From Pelobates cultripes (lineage: Eukaryota > Chordata > Amphibia > Anura > Pelobatidae): DNA of 64,000 nucleotides. Below, piece by piece: positions 39,356-50,808 of this stretch. A program made the position numbers and the translations under genes. Under the pieces are notes generated by a model. It was not told the DNA's origin. It did not search any database and worked only from the letters and a program-made list of their open reading frames with translations. Position 1 is the first letter of the stretch. Each line of letters begins with the position of its first letter. The stretch lies in contig OW240914.1 in the NCBI GenBank assembly GCA_933207985.1, positions 128,503,099 to 128,567,098 on the forward strand, read 5' to 3'.

Positions 39356-39900
39356 GCTAACCCCTGGGTAAACTGTACCACTGCCTGTTCCACTCACAGA
39401 CGAGTCAAGAGAGCGCTGTTCTGGAGAAAGATACTAATGACTGTGGGGAGCACCTGCTCCCTAAGAGCCAGGGGGAGCATTTGTTGGTCTTAGCACTGGA
39501 ACTGAAAGTTTACCGGCCGCTGTCTCTTTTTCCCTGGAACTGTTTTGGGCTACCACCTCGTGGCCGGCCGGTCAGAACTTTAACCGAAAGGCGATTCCAT
39601 TCTACCGAGTTGATCTGATCTTTTTGGGCAACTTGGGTGCTCAGATTTAGGCTATTTGGGGATATAAGACTTGTGGTGTTCCTGTGTATTTTGAATGTAC
39701 TTTTGGGGTGTTTTGAATATTTGTTTGTATGGTTCCCTGTAACTGAGAGATAACTGAGCTACCGGTCTTTGACTCAATTATTTCCCAAACACAGTGGGAG
39801 GGATTTGTGTTGTGTTGTATGGAGACCCCATGCTGGGGGTCTGTGCATAAAAAGCAGAGTGTGGCACAATAAAAATCAGTTGTACTCCCAGAACTTTGTG
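39356..39900 (+). mobile_element. LTR fragment related to the solo LTR, cut by the gap
   Basis: GGCTATTTGGGGATATAAGA corresponds to GCTATCTGGGGATATG of the solo LTR (30080-30096), and GTCTGTGCATAAAAAGCAGA with ACAATAAAAATCAG matches its promoter and polyadenylation region (about 30600-30645). It runs into the N gap, so the right end is unknown. Confidence 0.65.
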
Positions 39901-40000
39901 NNNNNNNNNNNNNNNNNNNNNNNNNNNNNNNNNNNNNNNNNNNNNNNNNNNNNNNNNNNNNNNNNNNNNNNNNNNNNNNNNNNNNNNNNNNNNNNNNNNN
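39901..40000. other. Assembly gap of 100 N
   Basis: Exactly 100 N, the usual placeholder for a gap of unknown size. The duplicated block resumes at the first base after it. Confidence 0.99.
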
Positions 40001-40375
40001 GAATTTGTTTGCAAGATGTCAGAACAGCCTCCCAGAGCTGATGTTTGGATGTAAATTGCCTCCCACCCTCATAGATCTTTTGCTTGAGGATGCTCCAAAG
40101 GATCTCAATAGGATTGAGGTCAGGGGAGGATGGAGGCCACACCATGACTTTCTCTCCTTTTATCCCCATAGCAGCCGTTGATCCAGAGGTATTTTTTGCA
40201 GCATGAGATGGTGCATTGTCATGCATGAAGATGGTTTTATTACGGAAAGCATAGTTCTTCCTTCTGTACCAGGGAAGAAAGTGGTCAATCAGAAACTCCA
40301 CATACTTTGCAGAGGTCATCCTTACACCTTCGGGGACCCTAACGGGGGCCGACCAGCTCTCTTCCCATGATTTTG
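40001..40375 (-). pseudogene. Tc1/mariner transposase fragment (copy B)
   Basis: Same minus-strand text as 22686-23060 (FMHDNAPSHAAKNT, SSPDLNPIEILW), but the last residues are lost in the gap. Confidence 0.85.
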
Positions 40376-40544
40376 GCCCAAAACATCACTCCACCACCGC
40401 CTTGCTGACGTCACAGCCTTGTTGGAACAGGGTGGCCGTCCACCAACCATCCAGGGCCCACTATCCATTCCACCACCATCTTTCAGGCACTTATAATGTC
40501 TGTGTGTGTTTTTAGAGAAAGGTGTGTGTGATTACTTGAGTATC

Positions 40545-40955
40545 TGAAAGAATATCGAAAGTAATAAGCGCTCACTATTATAGTAAGGTAGCTGCAATTC
40601 ACTTACAAGGAATTCCCACAACTATGAGATCTATGAATCAAAGACTTACAGGAAATGGACATTACATCAATATGCCACGTCACTTCCTATGTGACGCCTT
40701 CTACCTGAAAACCAGAAATGACTGTAGGACACACGGGAATCCACTGATGAAGATCCTGGAGGGTTTAAATAGCTGATACTGGCTTCATCTTCATTAACTT
40801 TTGAAAAAGCTTTGGCGAAACACGCCAAGTGAAGACTTTTGTTATTCCATTGAGGACTGGTAAAGTTTTTAACTGTTTTATTTACTCTTATATAGTTTTC
40901 TTTATTTGTTTTTATTTATAATTATAACAAAGTACTTATAGTAATCTATTATTCA
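40545..40955 (+). mobile_element. PLE-type terminal sequence (copy B)
   Basis: Copy of 23230-23640, with the hammerhead-like motif at 40799-40826. Confidence 0.5.
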
Positions 40956-40998
40956 GTCCTTGGAATCTTTTTAATAATTTTATTCTGTACTTTATTTT

Positions 40999-42027
40999 TT
41001 GTTGATGTTGGTCCAGATCTTAATATTCTCAGGTGGGGATTGTGCCACCTTTTGCTCCATTACACTAGAGCAGGTCTTTAGTGTCTTTGACTGCCTCTCT
41101 GCTATTTCTAACTGGATAACTGCCCACTTTCTTAAACTCAACTTGACCAAAACTGAAATTCTGGTCTTTCCTCCCTCAAGTGTTGCTACTCCTGTGTCTG
41201 TCTCCCTCCAAGTCAACTGTGCTACAATCAGCTCCACCACACAGGCTCGCTGCCTAGGTGTTCTCTTTGACTCCGATCTCTCCTTCATGCCTCATGTTCA
41301 ATCTATCGCCAAATCCTGCCGCTTCCATCTCAAAAACATTGCGCGCATCCGACCTTACTTAACGTCAGATGCGACTAAGATGCTAGTTCATTCCCCTGTT
41401 CTTTATCGCCTTGACTACTGTAATCCACTTCTCAGTGATCTTATGTGCTCCCAACATGCGCCGTTACAGTCCATAATGAATGTGGTGGCGAGGCTCATCT
41501 TCCTGTCCACCCGCACCTACCATGCCTCACCCTTCTGGCAGTCCCTACATTGGCTTCCTGTAAGATATAGGGCTCAATTTATAATTCTGGTTCTTGCTTT
41601 CAAATCTCTACATAATGTTGCTCCCACCTATCTATCCTCCCTAATACACAAGTATGTCCCGTCTAGGCAGTTACGCTCTGCTGAAGACTTACGTCTATCT
41701 TCTGTCCTTACTTCTCACCCAGTCTCCACTCCTTCAAAAAAATCATTAAAAGCCCACTTCTTCATAAAAGCATATCAATTAAACTGTTAATAGCTACTGA
41801 CTGATTCCTCTCTTGCAACTGTCACTAGTCTAATACTATACTTACCTTTTGTGTCACCTTACCCCACTCCCGCTAGCATGTAAGCTCATTGATCAGGGCC
41901 CTCAACCCCTCTGTTCCTGTGTCTCCAACTTGTCTGGTTACAACTACATGTTTGTTCGTCCACCCACTGTAAAGCGCTGTGGAATATGTTGGCAATATAT
42001 AAATAATAACATAATAATAATGGTAAT
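40999..42027 (+). mobile_element. 5'-truncated L2-clade LINE (copy B)
   Basis: Copy of 23684-24712. The coding part 40999-41790 is identical at protein level. One base differs in the 3' tail (GGCAATATATAAA here, GGCACTATATAAA in copy A). Confidence 0.88.
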
Positions 42028-42084
42028 ATATGTAAGTAGGATACCACTTGCATATGTACTGTCTATTGCTTACATACTATACCA

Positions 42085-42153
42085 CAAAGGCGTGCGCAGC
42101 CTATTGCATTATATATGTATGTATGCATATATATATGTGTGTGTATGTATGTA

Positions 42154-42207
<54 letters not shown>

Positions 42208-42881
42208 TACACTGCTGTGTGGGTGAGAGTGCTGTTAGTGTGATGTGTGTGTGTGTGTGAGGGTGCTGGTAGTGTGCTATGTGGGTGAGGGTGTTTGTGT
42301 GTGTGCACATGCTTGTGAGGGTGCTGTTTGTGTGCTGTGTGTGTGTTTGTTAGGGTCCTGTTAGTGTTCTGTGGGAGGATTCTGTTTGTGTTTGTGAGGG
42401 TACTGTTAGTGTGCTGTGTGTGTGGGTCCTGTGTGTGTGCTGTATGTTTGGGTGATATGTGGAGGTAGGGGAAGAATAGTTAATAAATATCCCCCCTCCC
42501 TTCTTACCTTATGTAGGGAGGGGAGACCGTGCTGCTGCCTTCCCTGGGGGTTTAGTGGAGGTGGGGGCAGGTTACTTAACACCCCCCCTCCCTTATTACC
42601 TTATGTAATCTGGGGGCTAGAGTTCACTTTCGGGAGATCTGAGCGTTGCCGTGGCAACACTCAAATCTCGCGAGAGGGACCCGGCGGAGCTGCTGGCAAG
42701 TGCTCCCCGGGTCCTCTCCTGCCTCCCTTACTGCCTGTGGGTCGTGAGGGGAGGCTTAGAGCAGAGCCAGCGCTCTGATAGTGCCGGCTCTGCATGAGCC
42801 GACAGAGGGGATCCTGAGATCTGCCCTGCTGGTCTCACTCCATAGGCGTGCCGCGTGGATTAGGGTGTGCCCAGGCCTATG
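42085..42881. mobile_element. hAT-like MITE (copy B)
   Basis: Copy of 24770-25566 with the same CTATACCA and TTATACCA flanks. The X-box palindrome is at 42645-42658 and TCTCGCGAGA at 42666-42675. Confidence 0.8.
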
Positions 42882-43269
42882 TTATACCATTGGAAGTTTC
42901 TGTTTTTGTTTCCTCTCTACATGTATTAACCCTTTTTACCTGGAGTCAAGCACACAAATCTTCAACATCATATCCATAGATAGGGATTATACCATCTAAG
43001 CCTACTATAATAGAGCTGGTTCAGCTCTCTAAAGTGTGATTGTTCCATTGGCCTAACTTCTTATCACTATACACTTATTGTTAATATGTTGCATGATTAT
43101 TTGTCTCCTTTTCTGTTTTTGTCTCTCTGTTACGACACTCCAGAAGGGATTTTACAACTAATGTATGTAATTATTGAATCAGCACTGTTCAATCTTCTGT
43201 TTGTGTGATTACTTGATGCTGTGTGTGTGTCAGGGAGGAAGTGTGTGTGTGTGTTCGTATACTGGATGT

Positions 43270-43864
43270 AGTGTGACAGGTGAAGTGAAAACATTGATTA
43301 TATCATTACAATCACAGCTGTCAATGGGTGTGGGATATATTAGGTAGCAAGTGAACACTCAGTTCTTGATTTTCATGTGTGGGAAGCAGGAAAAATTGCC
43401 GAACAAAAATATCTGAGTGACTTTGACAAGGGCCAAGAAGTGATGGCTAGACAGCTGGTATCTCCGAAACAACAAGCAAGTCTTATGGGGTGTTCCCAGT
43501 ATGTAGTGGTGAGTACCTACGAAAAGTGGTGCAGGTAAGGATAACCAGTAAACCCATGGGTCATGGGCACCCAAGGTTCATTGATGCACGTAGGAAGCAT
43601 AGGCTACCCCAGTGTTTCCCAAACCAGTCCTCAAGATCCACCAACAATCCAGGTTTTGTCATTATGTCCATTGGAATAAATCAGGGATTTAGATGAAGCC
43701 TGGATTGTTGGTGGATCATGAGGTCTGATTTGGGAATCATTGGGCTAGCTTATCTAGTACGATCACACAGAAGAGGTACTGTAGCTCAACTTACTGAAAA
43801 GCCTTAATGCTGGTCATGATAGAAAAGCATCAGGTGGTTTTAATATTGTGGCTGATCAGTGTAT
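43270..43864 (+). mobile_element. Deleted Tc1/mariner element (copy B)
   Basis: Copy of 25955-26549, including the nested fold-back MITE at 43610-43742. Confidence 0.65.
43610..43742. mobile_element. 133-bp fold-back MITE (copy B)
   Basis: Copy of 26295-26427, with the same flanks. Confidence 0.8.
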
Positions 43865-45155
43865 GTGTATTTGAGTTTTTATTTTATAAAGATTGATAGA
43901 ATCTTTATGAAAAACTAAGAAACTCTGCAATCAGAAAATTATACATGAGACAAAATAGGGACTGTTTTGCCTCATGTAGTCATAGATGTCCACATATGGT
44001 GAGCCATGTGTGCCCAAGCCTACCCAAATGCAGCTGTAGCAAGGGTACTTAGCGGGTGCCCAGCTAAAAAATAGTCACCTTACATATAATTAAAAAGTAA
44101 CATAAGGAAAGACTTTCCAGGTGCACACTCTAATGAAATGTGCTGCAAATGCCTATGCATGTAAGAACTGATTTGTTTTTTTGTCAAAATCTAACAACAA
44201 GCAGAGCTTCCACAGCCATATCCTTGCACTTTGCAGCCAATGCTCATGTCAGCTGATGGAAATAAATATCTTCTCACAGTCTCACAGAATATTCTATTTA
44301 CTCCCATTTTGTAATCTCACATATACATAATGTACAATAATGACTTGGCTCTTGGCAGATTAAGGGGTCCAGAACTAATGACCTGGATGGAAAAGATGTC
44401 CGCTTTAAGGAGGACATTCTGATAAGTATATCTACCTTCCCTAAAGTGACCAGTAACTGTAACCAAAAGTCTGATTTAATGTTGAGTGAAAAAAATAAAT
44501 CAAATAATTAGTTTTTGTTGCAAATTATTGTAGAAATTGGAATTATCAAAGTCAAAACATGTGTTACTGCTCCTGTAAAGAGATGTTACATCTGTATCCT
44601 GATTTTCATTTTTTATTAATAGGAAGTGAATGTCCAGATGCCACTTTATTAGGGGTTTGTAAGAAGTATAGCCCGTGATCCCTGTGTAACTCTTGTTTGT
44701 CTATGCTCGACAATGTAGTTACGCCATTCTGAGGGTTCTTACTCTCCAGAGCATGGAATCGAGAAACTGCCCTAAAGCTGTGTAGCTGAGAGTATGCCGA
44801 TTAAATAACAACTGTGTCAAACATGTTTAACTAGATCATTGCGTGCTAGACAGGTTTACCAGGAGACATTCACAGTTATAGGTCACAAGAAACTGCCTTT
44901 TCGCTAATTCCTTTTGTGTATTAGAAGATGTTCCTAAGAACATCTTATTTAACTGTACATAAGGCACTTGCTCTCAGACATAACACATAACACTCATAGG
45001 CTTTTTTTTTTCCTTACTCAGGTGCTAGAATCTTATGCAGGGTACTCATGAAAGTGAGAATTTGTCAGGAATTCAAAATGAATATAAAGTGAAATTAAAG
45101 TTTGAGGCAAAGCTGACTTTAGGATTTTTTTTTTTTATAGATCGTCTATTTTGTC
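43865..45155. other. No gene seen (copy B of 26550-27840)
   Basis: AT-rich and not recognised, as in copy A. Confidence 0.45.
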
Positions 45156-45373
45156 CTTAAAGGGACACTCCAGGCAGCTAAACAATTTAAGCTTAAAGTA
45201 AAGCTAATAAGCTGAAATATCTCAGTTAGTTTCAGCAGTGTAACCCAGCCTCATTAGCCACCGCTCTCTCACATTTCAACATGTTCCTGATTCCCAGTCT
45301 CTGAAGGGAAGGGATTAACAGAATCTGATTAAAGATTATAACAGGTACTTCTAAAGCTTGGTTGCTTCATCTA

Positions 45374-45607
45374 AGTGCTGCTTCTAAGTGTGTGGTTGGA
45401 GATATTCTGGAGAGTGCTGCTTCTAAGTGTGTCGTTGGAGATATTCTGGAGAGTGCTGCTTCTAAGTGTGTCGTTGGAGATATTCTGGAGAGTGCTGCTT
45501 CTAAGTGTGTGGTTGGAGATAATCTGGAAAGTGCTGCTTCTAAGTGTGTCGTTGGAGATATTCTGGAGAGTGCTGCTTCTAAGTGTGTGGTTGGAGATAA
45601 ACTGGAG
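45374..45607 (+). repeat. 39-bp VNTR, six units (copy B)
   Basis: Exactly 234 bp, six units of the same 39-bp repeat that has eight units in copy A. Confidence 0.95.
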
Positions 45608-46058
45608 GTAATCTGAGGTATTCAGCAGAGCAAAAAAAATGTAAGATTTGTTTGATTTAAATTATTCACCTCATTGAAATGGCAGACTTGATAAAACATC
45701 AATCCATTTGCCCCCCAAAACAAGGACAGAAAGTGCCTGTTGCAAGTTAGTTCAGTGTAATAGTTGTTATGCATTTGTTTCACGTTCCACTTTTTGGAGA
45801 TTTGGATGCTGTCTAATCTGTAGACAGTTCTCTATATTGCGACAGGAGATTGTATTTTTTAAGTCTGAGATTTGTAAATTATCTGGTAAACAAACTCAGG
45901 CTGGAACTGCTGCAAAGCCACTGCTGCAGAGACTTACTAGGAATGGCAGATGGATTACTGTAGGATCTGGTAGACTTAGAGTTGTGGATAAAAGGCATAT
46001 TGCATAGTCTATTGCTCTACATAATTCATTTTCTGCACTTTCAGAGTGTAATGGTGTT

Positions 46059-46697
46059 GTGGAGACAGGCTCAGGCACTGAGGGTAGTGGTTTTGTGGAG
46101 ACAGGCTCAGGCACTGAGGCTAGTGGTGTTGTGGATACAGGCTTGGAGACTATGGTGAGGCCTAATAGAAAGCAGTTGTTGTTGGGGGATTCCATCATAA
46201 GACGTGTGGAGATTGACAATGGTGGTCTTGTGAGATGTCTTCCCGGAGCTACTGCTCAAAGGGACAGGAGACGTGTTTGTAATATTGTTAGGCGAGCAAA
46301 GCAGGAAGGGGAATTGGATGTACTTGTCCATCTAGGGACAAATGACTTGGCTTGCAATGAGGTTTCAGAGGTAAAGGAAGTTTTTAGTGTTTTTCCCAAT
46401 GATATACGGCAGGTTGCTTCCACACTGTCATTCTCTGAATTTCTGCCTGTGCATAACACTCAGAACGACAGACGGATGCGTATTAGGGACTTTAACTTTA
46501 ATGGTGAATGGTGTCGGGAGCAAGGATTTGGCTTTATTTCTCATGGTAGCTTTGTTTGGAATGGAAATAAACTGTACAAAAAAGATGGTTTGCATCTTTC
46601 TCAAAAGGGAACAAATGTTCTCAGTGAGCAGTTCAGAGGTTTTGCTAGGATGTATTTAAACAAGGAGGGGGGGAAGGAGGAGGGGGCAAAAGGGTGA
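46059..46697 (+). CDS. CR1 ORF1 esterase domain (copy B)
   Basis: Like 28822-29496 but 12 residues shorter (one VNTR unit fewer), with Leu to Phe in RIRDFNFNGEW and Gly to Ala in the repeat. GDS, GTND and DGLH catalytic blocks are intact. The 52-bp direct repeats again flank ORF1 (45689-45740 and 46695-46746). Confidence 0.8.
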   Translation: METGSGTEGSGFVETGSGTEASGVVDTGLETMVRPNRKQLLLGDSIIRRVEIDNGGLVRCLPGATAQRDRRRVCNIVRRAKQEGELDVLVHLGTNDLACNEVSEVKEVFSVFPNDIRQVASTLSFSEFLPVHNTQNDRRMRIRDFNFNGEWCREQGFGFISHGSFVWNGNKLYKKDGLHLSQKGTNVLSEQFRGFARMYLNKEGGKEEGAKG

Positions 46698-46781
46698 TAA
46701 AACATCAATCCATTTGCCCCCCAAAACAAGGACAGAAAGTGCCTGTAGCAAGTGTGTTAAAAAAATGATAAGCTTAGAGTC

Positions 46782-46986
46782 ATGTCTACAAATGCTCGCA
46801 GTTTAGGGAATAAGATCCATGAACTTGTGGCAATAATGGCAACTGATAATGTAGATTTAGTCGCGGTTACTGAGACATGGTATAATGAGAAAAATGACTT
46901 GGACATAGCAATACCAGGGTACTCTTTATATAGAAAAGACAGGGAAGGCAAGAAAGAGGGAGAGTGGCCCTGTATGTGAATGATAG
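46782..46986 (+). pseudogene. CR1 ORF2 endonuclease, first part (copy B)
   Basis: Identical to the copy A piece (STNARSLGNKIHEL, VAVTETWYNE). The solo LTR follows. Confidence 0.8.
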
Positions 46987-48176
46987 TGTGACGAAGTGCC
47001 CTTCACCACTTGTGCCTGGAGGGGACTACTGGCTAGCCTCCTGCCTTCCGACTATGGCCCATGTGCTGATAGCTGTATTTTCCCCTGCAGAAAGGTTTAT
47101 TTGTGTATTTCTGCCGGGGCGTTCTGGACTTTCACTATGGTAGTAGTGCTACCCCAGATAGCTATGCCATGGAGCCTATTCGTGTAACAAAAGACTATGG
47201 AAAAGACTTTGGCTCCATGGCGATTGAACTGTATGTATGTGATCTGAGCGCCATTTCGTAATAATGTGCGCTCAGATCTAAGCTATCTGGGGATATGTTG
47301 CATGTATAAGTTTTATGTAGTAATTGTAACCTTGTGTAATTGTATGTCTTTATTGTCTTTTTGCTGCCATGTGTTCAATGGAGTTTTGCCTCTGTCCTTG
47401 GAGATAATTGGATTACTTCCCAATTATCTGCAGGATAGAAGACTCTGTGGAACTGGTTTTGGGCAGAAAAGCCATGCTTCCTTTGGTCACAAAGGACTTC
47501 CGACTAACTTTTGAACTAATGGAAGGATTTGCATGATTTTTGGTTATGTTTATATTTAAAGTACAGTATGCTAATTCTGAATATGTATGTTTTATGTGAA
47601 TATGATGCATATTTTTAAAGTTACAGTATATGTGTAAAAAGTCTTTTTCCTGTCTGTGATAAATTAGATTAACCCATTGTGTTCAGTAATTATATCACAG
47701 GCAGAGGGGAGGGATTGTATGTTGGGGCTGGGTGTGTCTTACAGTTTTCCTGTAAACGATTGGTTGTACTGTGTCCCACCCTGTGGGATGTCCCCTTGCA
47801 TGGGGACTTGCATAAAAGCAGAGTGTGTGTCATTAAAAATCAGATCATCTTGTACCTTTCTCGAAGCCTTGGCTCATGTTGGGGGATTGGAGAACTACAC
47901 TCTAGGGATTGCTATAATCACTATACTCCCCAGGGTATGATCACTAAGCTCTGCTTAGTTCCTGCTCTCTGGGTAAAGAGAGGTTCACCCACTGGAATCT
48001 GGACCCTGGCCTTGGGTCCAGGGTGGGTGGAGACGGCGAGACCCCAGCGCAGCTGCATCGCTGGAAATGGGGTCTGCAGTGCTGATGGGGTCGGTTGGAG
48101 TGCTTGGAGTCCTCAGCAAGCACTAGGAGCATCGATTGGCGGAGGTACTCAGTTGGAGTGCCAGCGTTCCGTCACA
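46987..48176 (+). mobile_element. Solo LTR (copy B)
   Basis: 1190 bp with GATAG on both sides (46982-46986, 48177-48181), at the same site as in copy A, so the insertion came before the duplication. Confidence 0.9.
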
Positions 48177-48878
48177 GATAGCATAAAATCTTGCCTAATA
48201 AAAGTTAGTGAGGTGGACATAGAGTCCATTTGGGTTACGTTAGAATTTGGTAATCACACAGTAACTCGTGTAGGTGTGATCTATAGGCCCACAGGACAAA
48301 TAGAAGAGTTAGATAATCTACTAGTTGAGGAAATAGCTAAAATGACAATGAAGGGGGAAGTTATCATCATGGGTGACTTTAATCTTCCTGATGTAAATTG
48401 GAAAACAAAAATAGCTGCTTGTGCCAGGAGCACACATATTCTAAACTCCCTACTGAGATTGTCTCTAAAACAAGTCGTTGAGGAGCCAACTTGTAAAGAG
48501 GCCATACTAGATTTAGTGTTAACAAATGGAGATTTGATATCAGATATTACTGTAGGTGAAAGTTTAGGATCCAGTGATCATCAGTTAGTGTGGTTTAATA
48601 TAAGAACAGTGACTGAGTCACACCACACAAAAACAAAAGTTTTAGACTTTAGAAAAACAGACTTTTCTAAAATTAGAATATGTGTAAAGGAGTCATTATC
48701 AGACTGGAGCAATTTAAATGGAGTCCAAGAGAAATGGGATTATTTAATAGTTGCACTACTGAAGGCAACAGAAAATTGCATTAGGCTTGTCAGTAAAAGC
48801 AAAAAATTCAAGAAACCACTGTGGTACTCCGCAGATGTGGCCAAAATAGTAAAAAACAAAAAGTTAGCATTTATTTAA
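48177..48878 (+). pseudogene. CR1 ORF2 endonuclease, second part (copy B)
   Basis: Open from the LTR junction to 48878. It includes GVIYRPTGQIEEL, VIIMGDFNLPDVNW, LDLVLTNGDLISDI and the SSDHQLVWFNI motif with the conserved SDH of the endonuclease. The corresponding residues in copy A are altered. Confidence 0.85.
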
Positions 48879-49345
48879 AAAAAAAACAGAGTGAGGAAGA
48901 CAGAATGATCTATAAGATTAGGCAGAAAGAGGCTAAGCAAGAGCTTCCAAATCACACACAGAAGAGAAAATAGCACAGTCAGTAAAAAAAAAAGGGGGAC
49001 AAAACATTTTTTAGATACATAAATGAGAAAAGGAAAGTAAAACAAGCATTAGTTAGATTAAAAATAGAAGGAAGGTATGTAGAAGAGGATAAAGGTCTAG
49101 CCGACTGCCTTAATTAATATTTTTGTTCAGTATTTACAGATGAAAATGAAGGAAATGGACCTCAGTTAGGAAAAAGGACAAATGAGTCATATATTACATG
49201 TGAGTTTACAGAGGAAGAGGTTCTATTTCAACTGTCAAAAGTAAAGACAAATAAATCAGTGAAACCTGATGGAATACACCCAACGTTATTAAAATAGCTT
49301 AGTGGTGTACTAGCAAAACCATTAACAGATTTATTTAACCAATCA

Positions 49346-50266
49346 TTGTTAACAGCAGTGGTACCAGAAAATTGGAAGTTAGCAAATGTTGTGCCCATTC
49401 ACAAGAAAGGTAATAGGGAGGAGTCGGGCAACTATAGGACAGTAAGCCTTACTTCAGTAGTGGGGAAAGTAATGGAAACCATGTTAAAGGATAGGATTGT
49501 TGAACATCTAAAAACACACGGATTTCAAGATCAGAGACAACATGGGTTTACTTCAGGGAGATCATGCCAAACTAATCTTATTGATTTTTTTGATTGGGTA
49601 ACTAAAATAATAGATCAGGGTGGTGCAGTAGACATTGTTTACCTAGATTTCAGTAAGGCTTTTGACACTGTTGCACATAGAAGGCTTACCAATAAATTGC
49701 AATCTTTAAGTTTGGATTCCAATATTGTTGAATCGGTAAGGCAGTGGCTGAGTGACAGGCAACAGAGGGTTGTAGTCACTGGAGTATATTCGAAGCTTGG
49801 GCTTGTCACCAGTGGGGTGTCTCAGGGATCTGTACTTGGACCCATTCTCTTTAATATTTTTATTAGCGATATTGCAGAAGGTCTTGATGGTAAGGTATGT
49901 CATTTTGCTGATGATACTAAGATATGTAACAGGGTTGATGTTCCAAGAGGGATAAGCCACATGGCAAATGATTTAGGTAAACTAAACAAATGGTCAGAGT
50001 TGTGGCAACTGACATTTAATGTGGATAAGTGCAAGATAATGCATCTTGGAAGTAAAAACCCAAGGGCAGAGTACAGAATATTTGATAGAGTCCTAACCTT
50101 GACATCTGAGGAAAGGGATTTAGGGGTGATTATTTCTGATGACTTAAAGGTAGGCAGACAATGTAATAGTGCAGCAGGAAATGCTAGCAGAATGCTTGGT
50201 TGTATAGGAAGAGGTATAGCAGTAGAAAGAGGGAAGTGCTCATGCCTTTGTACGGAACACTGGTGA
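49346..50266 (+). pseudogene. CR1 ORF2 reverse transcriptase (copy B)
   Basis: 306-residue frame from VPENWKLANVVPIHKKGNRE through YLDFSKAFDTVAHRRL, SQGSVLGPILFN and HFADDTKICN to FNVDKCKIMHLG and KNPRAEYRIFDRVLTL. A frameshift near 50222 ends it early. The missing C-terminal text can be read in the minus-strand relative at 55158-55937. A stop at about 49297 separates it from the part upstream. Confidence 0.88.
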
Positions 50267-50808
50267 GACCTCACTTGGAGTATTGTACGCAGTACTGGAG
50301 ACCGTATCTTTAGAAGGATATTGATATTTTAGAGAGAGTTCAGAGAAGGGCTACTAAACTGGTTCATGGATTGTATGGTAAAACTTGCCAGGAAAGGTTA
50401 AAGGATCTTAAAATGTATAGCTTGGAGGAAAGACGAAACGGGGGGATATGATAGAAACATTTAAATACATAAAGGGAATCAACACCGTAAAGGAGGAGAC
50501 CATATTTAAAAGAAGAAAAACTACCACAACAAGAGGACATAATCTTAAATTAGAGGGGCAAAGGTTTAAAAATATCAGGAAGTATTACTTTACTGAGAGG
50601 GTAGTAGTGGATGCATGGAATAGCCTTCAAGCTGAAGGGGTAGAGGTTAACACAGTAAAGGAGTTTAAGCATGTGTGGGATAGACATAAGGCCATCCTAA
50701 CTATAGGATAAGGCTAGGGACTAATGAAAGTATTTAGAAAATTGGGCAGACTAGATGGGCCGAATGGCTCTTATCTGCCATCACATTCTATGTTTCTATG
50801 TTTCTAAG
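50267..50808 (+). pseudogene. CR1 ORF2 C-terminus and 3' end
   Basis: Frames [14 protein letters not shown] and TERVVVDAWNSLQAEGVEV are the CR1 C-terminal region. The 3' UTR is very short and ends in TTTCTATG-type octamer repeats. Confidence 0.8.

Larger units (their letters stand above)
40001..50220 (+). repeat. Copy B of the ~10.3-kb near-identical duplicated block
   Basis: See copy A (22686-33045). Copy B begins mid-transposase immediately after the gap. It continues past 50220 into the true 3' end of the CR1, whereas copy A is interrupted there by the LTR element. Confidence 0.95.
45374..50808 (+). mobile_element. CR1-clade LINE (copy B), 3' complete
   Basis: Same order as copy A, but with its 3' end: GGGCAGACTAGATGGGCCGA then TTCTATGTTTCTATG repeats at 50736-50808. 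It contains the same solo LTR (46987-48176). The endonuclease frame survives better here than in copy A. Confidence 0.88.

Noticed and set aside
39769..40319. Frames running through the N block
   Set aside because: The gap has no sequence; only the flanking Tc1 part is real.
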